Below, in pieces: positions 15,356 to 22,648 of a DNA stretch of 34,535 nt; within the stretch, counting starts at the first letter, position 1, and every line of letters begins with the position of its first letter. Under the pieces are notes generated by a model that saw only the letters and a program-made list of their open reading frames with translations, was not told the DNA's origin and did not search any database. The DNA comes from a virus, in the IMG/VR virus record IMGVR_UViG_3300044624_001336, positions 1 to 34,535 of that record, one strand, 5' to 3'. The translations under genes were made by a program, and so were the position numbers.

Positions 15356-16690
15356 TTAAGCCTGTGTATTTCCGCCAGCAGTTGAACAGAATGCGTTGCT
15401 GCTTACTCGATCATAATAATATCTATTAGCAAATGAATCCCAATGCTTATAATATCTAATGCTAGTAATTGCTGGAGCATTTGGTGGATCAAATACATAT
15501 GTACAAGTATTACCAACTTTAGTCATATATTCATAGTTTGCTTCTGTTTCATAAATTCTATCACTGTGATAGTTACTTCCGCCTGGGCATACAACAATTG
15601 GTCTGCTTGGTGGTGTGCTAGGTATTATAACTATTGGATTAGAAATATCTGGAACGCTTGCACTTACTCTATTAATAATACTTGCAATCTTATCGCAATT
15701 TTGTTGGATTAGTCCTCTAGTTAATTTCTTACCTGCTCTAATTTCTTTCTTTAGTGCATTTGCATAAGAAATAGCATCATTGATTGGAGTTGAATCGTTC
15801 ATAATAGCAACACCGCCGCCTGATCGATACATTGGAACTTTAATAGACTTAATGTTATTAAGTTCACTAATCATGTTGTCAATTTCAGCTTCCCATGCAG
15901 TTTCGTCTGCTTTAGTAACACGATAATTTGCGCCTTTATTCAACATTGTTCCACAAACACTGCTACGAATAATTTCAGCATTCATTGCACGATCATGTAC
16001 ATAGCTTCCGCCTGGGTAAGGCAATATTGAAATTGGTTGATAGTAAGTACCGTCACCTACTGGAAGACCTGGAACACTAGTCTGTCTAATACCAATCGAT
16101 CCGTTAGATCCAATAGACACTTGGCCGCTGCTACCTGGACTTGGATTTACAACTACAGTAGTTGTGTTACCATTAAATGTTGTAGTTACACTTACTGGCT
16201 TGCCTGGCTTACCAGCAGTTACAACCGGCTGAGGTGCTTGAACTACTTTCTTTTTCTTATTGTTTGATCCGCCGTTGTGTACACGTAAATCATTTGCAAT
16301 AAGAGCATGTGTTTCATCAACAGTTACATCGTATACTTTAAACTTTCCGCCACGCACACGGCGTACTTGTATGTCTTGACGATCACCAGCAAAGTTCATA
16401 ACTTGCTTTGTATCAAATCCAGCTGACCAGTTTGCTCCAGGGGTAAAGAACAATTGATCTTTGGCAACTATTGTTACTTTGCCATTAGCATGAATTTCAA
16501 TACAATCTCTGTGTAATGTTGAAAATGTATTAACTACTTTACGTGGCTCAAGTTCGCCGTTTTCTGTAGCTGGATTAAAACTCATAACCCAATCGCCTTG
16601 CTTTACTTTTTCAATTGCTTTCCAACTACCGTCTGCCATTAGCACAGGTGTGCCTTCAACAAATCCAACTATTTGTGCGTTATGTAACAT
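15356..16690 (-). CDS. Hint-domain protein 1 with degenerate N-terminal cleavage site
   Basis: A 444-aa protein. Residues 9-139 form a Hint (hedgehog/intein) domain: GFVEGTPVLMADGSWKAIE at the start, QGDWVMSF, VAKDQLFF, and the end VYDVTVDETHALIANDLRVHN. The usual first Cys or Ser is Gly (G9) and the TxxH block is VAKDQ (75-79), so N-terminal cleavage and splicing should not work. H128 and the terminal H138-N139 remain, so cleavage after N139 is possible. A basic, Gly/Thr/Val-rich linker and a Cys-containing domain of about 240 residues follow. Its paralogue lies immediately upstream. A phage virion or processing role is inferred from the late-gene context. Confidence 0.8.
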   Translation of the reverse strand: MLHNAQIVGFVEGTPVLMADGSWKAIEKVKQGDWVMSFNPATENGELEPRKVVNTFSTLHRDCIEIHANGKVTIVAKDQLFFTPGANWSAGFDTKQVMNFAGDRQDIQVRRVRGGKFKVYDVTVDETHALIANDLRVHNGGSNNKKKKVVQAPQPVVTAGKPGKPVSVTTTFNGNTTTVVVNPSPGSSGQVSIGSNGSIGIRQTSVPGLPVGDGTYYQPISILPYPGGSYVHDRAMNAEIIRSSVCGTMLNKGANYRVTKADETAWEAEIDNMISELNNIKSIKVPMYRSGGGVAIMNDSTPINDAISYANALKKEIRAGKKLTRGLIQQNCDKIASIINRVSASVPDISNPIVIIPSTPPSRPIVVCPGGSNYHSDRIYETEANYEYMTKVGNTCTYVFDPPNAPAITSIRYYKHWDSFANRYYYDRVSSNAFCSTAGGNTQA

Positions 16691-16702
16691 CTTTGTTTTC
16701 CC

Positions 16703-16873
16703 CTACTTTAACTTTAATACCATACTTAGGCCACCTTGGCCTACGATTGGCTTATGTACTCTCAAATCTTCTGCCCTTACAGTTGCAGCATTAGTTTTAG
16801 CACCACTGGTGCCATTAGCTTTGCCGCCACCTGAACTAGGCTTTCTACGTATATTTATAATTTCAATGCCCAA
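16703..16873 (-). CDS. Possible 56-aa ORF with TTG start between the Hint genes
   Basis: An open frame from TTG 16873 to TAG 16703 fills the 197-base gap between the two Hint genes. GGAG lies 7 bases before the TTG, ideal spacing. The product is basic, with a Gly/Ser/Ala-rich part (KPSSGGGKANGTSGAK) and AEDLRVHKPIVGQGG, in which LRVH echoes the LRVHN end of Hint protein 1. It may be a real small protein or a relic of another Hint protein. A late-promoter match (16852-16859) lies inside its first codons. Confidence 0.35.
   Translation of the reverse strand: MGIEIINIRRKPSSGGGKANGTSGAKTNAATVRAEDLRVHKPIVGQGGLSMVLKLK
16852..16859 (-). promoter_or_regulatory. Late promoter core TATAAATA upstream of Hint gene 1
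   Basis: Exact TATAAATA on the minus strand. Transcription would start near 16846 and reach the ATG of Hint protein 1 after about 156 bases, much longer than the other late leaders here (about 16-22 bases). It may be a chance match inside the small TTG ORF, or it may produce a long leader. Confidence 0.4.
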
Positions 16874-16887
16874 TATACTACTCCAGT

Positions 16888-18291
16888 TTATACTTCATAA
16901 ATGTTTCTAGCTGGTGCAGATGATTGATATTTGCCTCTAATCTTGCGGTTTGCTTTTTTCTTTGCAGTAGTATACTTGCCATTGCCTTCTTTTGTTGGCT
17001 TTGTATAAGTTTTTCTAGTGTAAGATCTATCATTTCTTGCGCTAGACTCTTGTCCATTAACAGATACAGAAAGACCGCCACGGCCGTCGTTTACTACTTC
17101 TGCACCTAATTTTCCTAGACTGAGTAAAACATTTGCTTCAATTAATGCTAGATATACTGTTGCAATTTTTTTACCTTCGGCAGTAACTACAGTTTCTTCA
17201 AATGGATCTCTTAGGTCTACTGCTGTTGACATTATTTGTGTTGCAATCTGAATAAGTTCAGTTTTATCATATACGTTCATTTCTGATGCATATAATGCCG
17301 TAGCATAGCTATTTGTAAAGCTGTATATAGCATCAACCCCAGCTTGTACAGTTATTTTAGCTGTTGTTAGCTGTGCTGGAGTAAATGCATCAATTAGTCC
17401 TTGCAATACATCAACATTGTTGTCAACGGTTTCCATCAATTTAATAGCAACTGAGGAGCCACTTGGCTTTGTTGGTGCTGGTTCGTCTTTAGACTTATTT
17501 GATTTCTTTTTATATCCGTTCTTGCCGTTGTTAACTTTTTGATTTGAATTACCAACACCGTTATTTTGTCCGCCGGCGCCGCCACCAGCTCGACCTGTAC
17601 TGCCATTGCCTTTGTCGGCTCCGCCAGTGCCGCGGCCTTGCGAGTTGTTTGCAGATTGTGCTGATGTCTTGCCAGCATTTGAATTTTGTGTTTTAGAGTC
17701 TTTTGTTGTATTAGTTCCTTTAGTATTTTTTGGGTTTGCTGATGGTTTTGTATCTGTCTGCTTTCCCCCAACTGCGCCAGTACCACTACCAAATCCTCTT
17801 TGGGCGGCAGATTGACCTGCCGCCCTTGTTGCTTGACTTGTACTGATAGCTTTGTTTCCTCCTGCTACATCAACGTTATGCACTCTAATACCATTAGCAA
17901 TCAAACTGTGGTTTTCATCAACAGTAATATCATAAACTCTGTGCTTACCTTTGCGGTTTTGACTAACAGTATATTTTACTGGAGTACCTTCAAGATCAAC
18001 AACTAAAGAATGATTATAAACTTCTTTCCAATCGTTGTGTGGACCAATAAACATTTGATCCTTAGCAACTTTTAAAATATTTTCACCAACTTTTACTTCA
18101 AGTATATCATTATCAATTCTACTAAAAGTATTAGTTACACGCATTGATTCAAGAGGAGCAGTAGAATCAAATTCATCAAAGCTTAATACCATATCACCTG
18201 TTTTGATTTGCTCAATTGGCTTTTGCGAACCATCAGCCATTAATACTAGCGTGCCTTCAACAAATCCGCGATTTTTTGAATTGATTTTCAT
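16888..18291 (-). CDS. Hint-domain protein 2 with degenerate N-terminal cleavage site
   Basis: A 467-aa paralogue of the protein at 15356. The Hint domain covers residues 9-139: GFVEGTLVLMADGSQKPIE, TGDMVLSF, VAKDQMF (75-81) and VYDITVDENHSLIANGIRVHN. All landmark residues are at the same positions as in Hint protein 1: G9 in place of Cys, VAKDQ in place of TxxH, and H128, H138 and N139 kept. The residue after N139 is Val. A long Gly/Ser/Asn/Lys linker (about 140-275) follows, then a helical domain (KLMETVDNNVDVLQGLIDAF onward) and a basic tail. The C-terminal parts of the two proteins are not obviously related. Its start codon follows the previous gene's stop by a single base. Confidence 0.8.
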   Translation of the reverse strand: MKINSKNRGFVEGTLVLMADGSQKPIEQIKTGDMVLSFDEFDSTAPLESMRVTNTFSRIDNDILEVKVGENILKVAKDQMFIGPHNDWKEVYNHSLVVDLEGTPVKYTVSQNRKGKHRVYDITVDENHSLIANGIRVHNVDVAGGNKAISTSQATRAAGQSAAQRGFGSGTGAVGGKQTDTKPSANPKNTKGTNTTKDSKTQNSNAGKTSAQSANNSQGRGTGGADKGNGSTGRAGGGAGGQNNGVGNSNQKVNNGKNGYKKKSNKSKDEPAPTKPSGSSVAIKLMETVDNNVDVLQGLIDAFTPAQLTTAKITVQAGVDAIYSFTNSYATALYASEMNVYDKTELIQIATQIMSTAVDLRDPFEETVVTAEGKKIATVYLALIEANVLLSLGKLGAEVVNDGRGGLSVSVNGQESSARNDRSYTRKTYTKPTKEGNGKYTTAKKKANRKIRGKYQSSAPARNIYEV

Positions 18292-18292
18292 A

Positions 18293-18859
18293 TTACTTTC
18301 CCTTACGACCGCTTATTGGACTTACTGTGCCTTGAGGTAAATCATTAGTTGACTGACCTTTTGGTGAATTGCCACCTGCTATTTTAAATGCAGGCTTGCG
18401 CTTTTGATCCTTAAGGAATTTTTGAGTAAACTTATCACCTGCAGGAAGATTCTTATCACTCTTTGGATAAGGGCTAGTCAATAATACTTCGTATTCTTCT
18501 TCTGCATCCTCAGCATGTGCTTCTAATTCAGCTTGGTTTGGATCGTCACTGTTATATACTTTAATATACTCTGGATTTACAGTGCAGTATTCTGCCATTC
18601 TTGCAATAATTTCTTGTGGAGTTGCTGGATAATCAAGTGTCATATCCATTATGCTAACTTCAATTTCTTTTAGATTAGTAAAGTCTGCTGGATGCTTCTG
18701 GATTGGAGTTACTTTTGGTTTATTAATACTTTGTAAACCCCACTTTTCCATTGCTGCTTCAAGTCTATCAACTTGGTCGTCACTCAAAGTGCCAGCTACT
18801 TTGATACGGAAATTATATTGTTTTGTAGATTCTGTTAAGAATTCAGTAAAGCTCTTCAT
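18293..18859 (-). CDS. Virion-type protein with capsid-targeting-like N-terminus
   Basis: A 188-aa protein. I chose ATG 18859 over the upstream ATG at 18892 because AGAGG lies just before it and the resulting start, MKSFTEFLTES, closely matches the T4 internal-protein signal MKTYQEFIAEA. FLTE is a candidate prohead-protease site. The body contains YNFRIKVAGTLSDDQVDRLEAAMEK, KPKVTPIQKHPADF and a two-strand pattern VSIMDMTLDYPATPQEI, like a small alpha-beta domain. I recall relatives in marine T4-like phages but no function. A variant late promoter GCTAAATA sits 23 bases upstream. Confidence 0.75.
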   Translation of the reverse strand: MKSFTEFLTESTKQYNFRIKVAGTLSDDQVDRLEAAMEKWGLQSINKPKVTPIQKHPADFTNLKEIEVSIMDMTLDYPATPQEIIARMAEYCTVNPEYIKVYNSDDPNQAELEAHAEDAEEEYEVLLTSPYPKSDKNLPAGDKFTQKFLKDQKRKPAFKIAGGNSPKGQSTNDLPQGTVSPISGRKGK

Positions 18860-18882
18860 TGCTAAGATACCTCTCGATGATA

Positions 18883-18890
18883 TATTTAGC
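18883..18890 (-). promoter_or_regulatory. Variant late promoter GCTAAATA
   Basis: GCTAAATA on the minus strand, one mismatch from ATAAATA over the last seven bases. It lies 23 bases before the ATG at 18859, the same spacing range as the exact late promoters of gp14, gp19 and the gp48-like gene. The same octamer precedes gp18 (25955-25962). Confidence 0.4.
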
Positions 18891-18897
18891 AATTTTA

Positions 18898-19383
18898 CTA
18901 TATGATGCTTTGATTAAATCTCGTTTTACCGTTAGCGTAATTACGCTTATACCGTATTATTTTGCCCTTATAACCAAGTTTTGATAAATGTTCCTCAAGC
19001 TTAGTTGTTATTGCTCTTCCGTGTCCCCACGGTGTTAAAGCATCAATTATCCAAATATTTTCGCCTGAATTCCATTCGTCAAACTTAATAATTTGTCCAT
19101 ATTTTAACCAAGAACGTTCAGCATTTTTACCAAGTTTAGCATAGGTAATAAACCCTTTTAAGCTGTTACTGTCGTATAAACTAATTTGCTGATCTAGTAA
19201 TAGAGGAAAAACAAAAAAACTTTCAATTTCATTGATACCATAATGATTATAGTTATTTTTACATACTGGTAAAATAGAAACTATATCAGTTAAAAGTAAA
19301 CTTTGATCATTGTTTAGCTTATGCTTTTTAATTAACAGATCAACAAATTTAAGTTGATTTACTTTGCTACTTGTTATTAGCAT
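18898..19383 (-). CDS. HlyC/ToxC-like lysine acyltransferase
   Basis: A 161-aa protein of the RTX toxin-activating acyltransferase type. The family pattern is seen as FFVFPLLLDQ (56-65), LKGFITYAKLG (75-85), DEWNSGENIWIID-LTPWGHG (102-122). D114 fits the catalytic Asp of HlyC and H47 (NYNHYGI) fits the catalytic His. HlyC moves a fatty acyl chain from acyl-ACP to internal lysines of a protoxin. No RTX repeat protein is visible in the window, so the target is unknown; a virion protein is the obvious suspect. Its start shares an A with the gp16 stop (TGATG). Confidence 0.7.
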   Translation of the reverse strand: MLITSSKVNQLKFVDLLIKKHKLNNDQSLLLTDIVSILPVCKNNYNHYGINEIESFFVFPLLLDQQISLYDSNSLKGFITYAKLGKNAERSWLKYGQIIKFDEWNSGENIWIIDALTPWGHGRAITTKLEEHLSKLGYKGKIIRYKRNYANGKTRFNQSII

Positions 19384-19835
19384 CAGTTGCCTTTAATAAT
19401 TTTTAGCAATTCATTTCTGTCTAAAATCCTACCAGTGCCTTCAACTTCTGTTTCTTCGTTGTTGCCTGTGTCTTGAGCAATTTGATGATCGAGCCTACGC
19501 TTTTTAAGTTCAAGGTCAAGTAGCTTAAGTTTTTTATCTATCTTACTTGATTTAGCAGTAACCGCATGTCCCATTAATTTTGTGGCTGCTTCAAATATAG
19601 GAGCAGCAGCTCTTGCATCAACGTTCATACCTAGGTCCATTAAATCTTTAAATGTTTCCATTGCTTTGTCTGCAATGTCGTCCATCTCTTTATCACTGCT
19701 ACTTAAATCAACAACGCTTTTCATTTTGTCATCAATTTCTTCAAGTTCTTTTAAACTTTCTGCAAGTTCAGCTTGTGATAATTCTTCTGATTCAACAGGG
19801 GGTAAATTAAAAAAATTTTCTAAATTCTTTGTCAT
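19383..19835 (-). CDS. 16: Terminase small subunit gp16
   Basis: A 150-aa helical protein. ADKAMETFKDLMDLGMNVD, RAAAPIFEAATKLMGHAVTAK and KIDKKLKLLDLELKKRRLD form the coiled-coil oligomer core that I know from gp16 of marine T4-like phages. The N-terminus is acidic. It recognises DNA and regulates gp17 during packaging. It lies 8 bases after gp4 and overlaps the acyltransferase start. It is separated from gp17 by the Hint and internal-protein genes. Confidence 0.75.
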   Translation of the reverse strand: MTKNLENFFNLPPVESEELSQAELAESLKELEEIDDKMKSVVDLSSSDKEMDDIADKAMETFKDLMDLGMNVDARAAAPIFEAATKLMGHAVTAKSSKIDKKLKLLDLELKKRRLDHQIAQDTGNNEETEVEGTGRILDRNELLKIIKGN

Positions 19836-19843
19836 AACAATAC

Positions 19844-20299
19844 TTAGCGACGTTTACTAGTACCTTTAGTATTTTTAAATATGTCTGATTCAGATATAAC
19901 TTTAAATGTAATACCTGCACGTTTTGCCCATGCATTTGCTGCTTGCCATTTTGCCATGTTAACTGCTACTGCGGCAACATTTTGTTTGTTCTTTCCTGCA
20001 GACTCTAATGTAGTTTGACTGCTAGGTTTAATCTCGACAAGTTCAGTTCGTTGATTGCCATCTTTGTCTTGATAGACAACTAAAAAGTCTGGCACATAAA
20101 CACTTTGCTTTCCAGTTAAAGGATTGCGATACGGTATCTTAATAGCTTCGCTTGCCCAGTTAATAATGTTAGGGTGGTTGTCACAAAATTGCATAAATGC
20201 AAATTCCCAACTTGATCTGTAAGTTGGGGTTTTAGTACCTGCATACTTTTCGGTATTTTTAATTGTATACCTACCTTGCAACCATTTTTTATTAGACAT
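19844..20299 (-). CDS. 4: Head completion protein gp4
   Basis: A 151-aa protein matching T4 gp4 in length and motifs: YRSSWEFAFMQFCDNHPNIINWASEAIKIPY, a VPDFLV strand with a metal-binding Asp, and VEIKPSSQT, followed by KWQAANAWAKRAGITFKVISE. These are the D and E-x-K signature of a nuclease-like fold. T4 gp4 (also called gp50/65) is needed to finish heads before tail joining. The start lies in a TAATG overlap with the upstream gene. Confidence 0.92.
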   Translation of the reverse strand: MSNKKWLQGRYTIKNTEKYAGTKTPTYRSSWEFAFMQFCDNHPNIINWASEAIKIPYRNPLTGKQSVYVPDFLVVYQDKDGNQRTELVEIKPSSQTTLESAGKNKQNVAAVAVNMAKWQAANAWAKRAGITFKVISESDIFKNTKGTSKRR

Positions 20300-20661
20300 T
20301 ATTTTCCAATGTTCCTAACAATGTTTGGGTTTGCTTCTGGTGCTATAGCATATCCAAGTTTACTTGTTGTTCTGCGATCGCTATTAAGCAAAGCTAATAA
20401 AGCTGCCTTAAAGCTGTCGTTATCATTATAACGTTTAAATTCCTCAATAAAACTTATTGGATTAATTCCACGATTCTGTGAGATTGTCATAATGCTTGCA
20501 GTCAATGCTTCTGCTGCAACACGATTACCGCTTGTCTTTTTTAAAAAGAAAGTTAATACAGCATCATATTGTTGACCGCTTACAGGTAGTGTAGTTTGAT
20601 AATAACCTGAAAAATATGCACTAGTGTTATTATCATCTGTTATCTTTGGTAAATTAGACAT
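20299..20661 (-). CDS. Conserved small protein between the tube-cap and gp4 genes
   Basis: A 120-aa helical protein. The middle has YDAVLTFFLKK, AAEALTASIMTIS, FIEEFKRY and LNSDRRTTSKLGYA. I recall relatives at the same place in marine T4-like phages but no established function. It overlaps the upstream gene by 8 bases and the gp4 start by one base, so it belongs to the late tail/head-completion operon. A role in baseplate or tail assembly is a guess from position. Confidence 0.65.
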   Translation of the reverse strand: MSNLPKITDDNNTSAYFSGYYQTTLPVSGQQYDAVLTFFLKKTSGNRVAAEALTASIMTISQNRGINPISFIEEFKRYNDNDSFKAALLALLNSDRRTTSKLGYAIAPEANPNIVRNIGK

Positions 20662-21898
20662 ATGGAGGCAACCTTGTTCTGCGATCAGTAGTTGGCAATG
20701 GTGGATATGATTGTATAAAGTTTTGCTTCTCTGTATCAGTTAATCCTGATGGAACAATTGCATTTACAACTAAGCTAGATAAATCATTTGTAACAGTTGT
20801 TTGTAATCCGTTTGAGCTTGGTGCTTGACTGTTAATTTGTGTACCGTTGCTAGTAACAACACCAACAGTTGCTATTCTACCTTGAGTTAAAAATTTATTT
20901 CGTCCTGTTAAATCAACTAAACTTGATACATTTTTAATTTCACTTGCAGTTGGAAAACTAAATCTTCTTAAATTTTGTACGCTATTTGCTGCTACTGCTC
21001 TAACAGCAGCAACTTGATCAGGACTTATTCTAACTGGTAAAGTTTTAATTTCATTTTGATATGGCTGAATAACTTTTTGTGGTGCTGCTTTTGCAATTGC
21101 AGTTTCAATTTGTTCTACAACTGTACCAGCTGGGTTTGCTTTTGCTGGACCTAATGTACTAAACTTTTTATCGTAGTATGGATCACCTTTTTTACCAAAA
21201 CCAGGAATTTCTTCTGTATTTCCTTCGTAATATAAAACAGTTTCATAATCTAAACGAAGTTGCACTTCCATTGTTTTTGATCCTTCGCTATAGTCATAAC
21301 GATCAAAATCAAAACTAGTAATTAATGGATTGATCAAACTATACTTTGTATATTTGTGATTGCCCATACTGTAAATATCAACACTTTTAATAAATTTTAC
21401 AGTTTGATTATTATCTAAACCATAACGATTAAATGGTCTATTTTCTAAATAAGTGTCATCCATTGCCCATGCTTCAGGTGTTACGCCGGCATCAGCAAAA
21501 TAGTAACTATTATAAGCAACCCACATGTCGCGAATGGTATTCTTTACATCATCATGAAATGTTAAATTGACTGATTCGTATTTTAACTTTTTAGGTAAAA
21601 CTTCTTTTTTATTGTATTTGTTTAATTCTTCAAACTCAATGTTAAATTTTGGTAGATCAGCATTTTTACACAATACTGATATTGTTTTACTTTTTTCGCC
21701 GTTTTGACTTTGCCCTGGTGGATTAAAAACTATTCTTACAAAGAATAAAAATCCAAACTTAGGCAACATTACATAGCCAGCTTCATTTAAGAAGATCCAC
21801 GAAGCGTGAGTATAATCTCTTAATTTAAAAATATCTGCATTGCCACCATTTGGATTACTGGTAGTAGATCTAGATGCTGGTGATGGATTTTTAGCCAA
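20654..21898 (-). CDS. gp48/gp54-like baseplate tail-tube protein
   Basis: A 414-aa protein whose N-terminal two-thirds match the tail-tube fold of gp48/gp54: FGFLFFVRIVFNPP, ISVLCKNADLPKFNIEFEEL, LKYESVNLTFHDDV and AYNSYYFADA, then LINPLITSFDFDRYDYSEGS and MEVQLRLDYETVLYY. The C-terminal part is low in structure. gp48 caps the baseplate and starts tube growth; gp54 follows. I lean to gp48 but cannot exclude gp54. The start is TTG at 21898 with AGGA 7 bases upstream. A TATAAATA late promoter is at 21923-21930, leader about 19 bases. Confidence 0.72.
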   Translation of the reverse strand: MAKNPSPASRSTTSNPNGGNADIFKLRDYTHASWIFLNEAGYVMLPKFGFLFFVRIVFNPPGQSQNGEKSKTISVLCKNADLPKFNIEFEELNKYNKKEVLPKKLKYESVNLTFHDDVKNTIRDMWVAYNSYYFADAGVTPEAWAMDDTYLENRPFNRYGLDNNQTVKFIKSVDIYSMGNHKYTKYSLINPLITSFDFDRYDYSEGSKTMEVQLRLDYETVLYYEGNTEEIPGFGKKGDPYYDKKFSTLGPAKANPAGTVVEQIETAIAKAAPQKVIQPYQNEIKTLPVRISPDQVAAVRAVAANSVQNLRRFSFPTASEIKNVSSLVDLTGRNKFLTQGRIATVGVVTSNGTQINSQAPSSNGLQTTVTNDLSSLVVNAIVPSGLTDTEKQNFIQSYPPLPTTDRRTRLPPYV

Positions 21899-21922
21899 AT
21901 CAATTTCCTAAAGTTACTAATT

Positions 21923-21930
21923 TATTTATA
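21923..21930 (-). promoter_or_regulatory. Late promoter TATAAATA for the tube-cap gene
   Basis: Exact TATAAATA on the minus strand, 24 bases before the TTG start at 21898. It lies just after the terminator of the gp19 unit, so it begins a separate late transcript. Confidence 0.75.
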
Positions 21931-21936
21931 GTCAAC

Positions 21937-21965
21937 AAAAAAGCCCAGCTTTTGAAACTGGGCTT
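21937..21965 (-). terminator. Rho-independent terminator after gp19
   Basis: Minus-strand stem AAGCCCAG/CTGGGCTT (21958-21965 with 21941-21948), a 9-base loop and a run of six T (21942-21937, partly in the stem). It ends the gp19 transcript 23 bases after its stop codon and 7 bases before the next late promoter. Confidence 0.85.
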
Positions 21966-21987
21966 CTTTTGGAGATATAAAGTACTA

Positions 21988-22605
21988 TTAACCTGTAGCA
22001 GTTGCGCCTTGACGACGTTCGATTGCAGCACCAACACCAGAACCTTGTGGGGTCTGTAGTGCATTGTCATATCTTAGTGTCATGTTAATTTCAACTGCAC
22101 CGCTGTCGCTGTAGTTTAACTCGTTGTAGTTTACGCTCTGTAGATAACATCCGTATAGTTCCCATGTTTCAAGAACAATTGGAGTATCTGCGCCGTTGCC
22201 GCCGTCGAGCATTTCAATCTTAGTAGTGAACTTGTAAACAATACCAGCCTGTGCTGAGCTCTGCTCGAAGAAGTCAAACTGACGTTGTAACTGCTCGCCT
22301 ACCATTCTTGAAACAGTTCCAAGAGCATCGTCTCTAATAACAATACTAATGTCGCTCCAACTTGGTTTACCAGCAAGTTTAATCTTACTGTTGTAAACAT
22401 CGAGTGTTACTTCATCAAAGCTTACTTCAGGTCTTGCAGCACTTACAACTTGTTTTGTAAGTTCTGTTCTTTCAGCAGTTACGCCAAAATTTTCAAATAT
22501 CACTCTAAAGCGATACTTAAGCTTTGGCATTAGTAGGCCTTGGCTTTGTGCGCTTTGGTCACTTGCCAGTGGCACTGTAAATCTTGTTAAGCTAGCTACG
22601 GCCAT
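21988..22605 (-). CDS. 19: Tail tube protein gp19
   Basis: A 205-aa protein of T4 gp19 type (T4: 163 aa). Visible features are LKYRFRVIFENFG, VVSAARPEVSFDEVTLDVYNSKIKLAG, WSDISIVIRDD, and the C-terminal strands ETWELYGCYLQSVNYNELNYSDSGAVEINMTLRYDN. Hexamers of it stack to form the inner tube through which DNA passes. The ribosome site AGGAGA is 4 bases before the ATG. It has its own late promoter (22627-22634) and terminator (21937-21965), which allows the high expression a major tail protein needs. Confidence 0.95.
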   Translation of the reverse strand: MAVASLTRFTVPLASDQSAQSQGLLMPKLKYRFRVIFENFGVTAERTELTKQVVSAARPEVSFDEVTLDVYNSKIKLAGKPSWSDISIVIRDDALGTVSRMVGEQLQRQFDFFEQSSAQAGIVYKFTTKIEMLDGGNGADTPIVLETWELYGCYLQSVNYNELNYSDSGAVEINMTLRYDNALQTPQGSGVGAAIERRQGATATG

Positions 22606-22626
22606 CGTTATCTCCTATTACCTAAA

Positions 22627-22634
22627 TATTTATG
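22627..22634 (-). promoter_or_regulatory. Late promoter CATAAATA for gp19
   Basis: A NATAAATA match, 21 bases before the gp19 ATG, giving a predicted leader of about 16 bases with a strong AGGAGA ribosome site. Confidence 0.7.
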
Positions 22635-22648
22635 CATTTGATTTACCT

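Noticed and set aside
15356-18291. Active inteins splicing between flanking exteins
   Set aside because: Only 8 residues precede the Hint domains, the first nucleophile is Gly, and the residue after the terminal Asn is Gly or Val instead of Cys, Ser or Thr.
18860-18892. Upstream ATG at 18892 for the 188-aa protein
   Set aside because: It overlaps the candidate promoter GCTAAATA; ATG 18859 has AGAGG in front and gives the capsid-targeting-like beginning.
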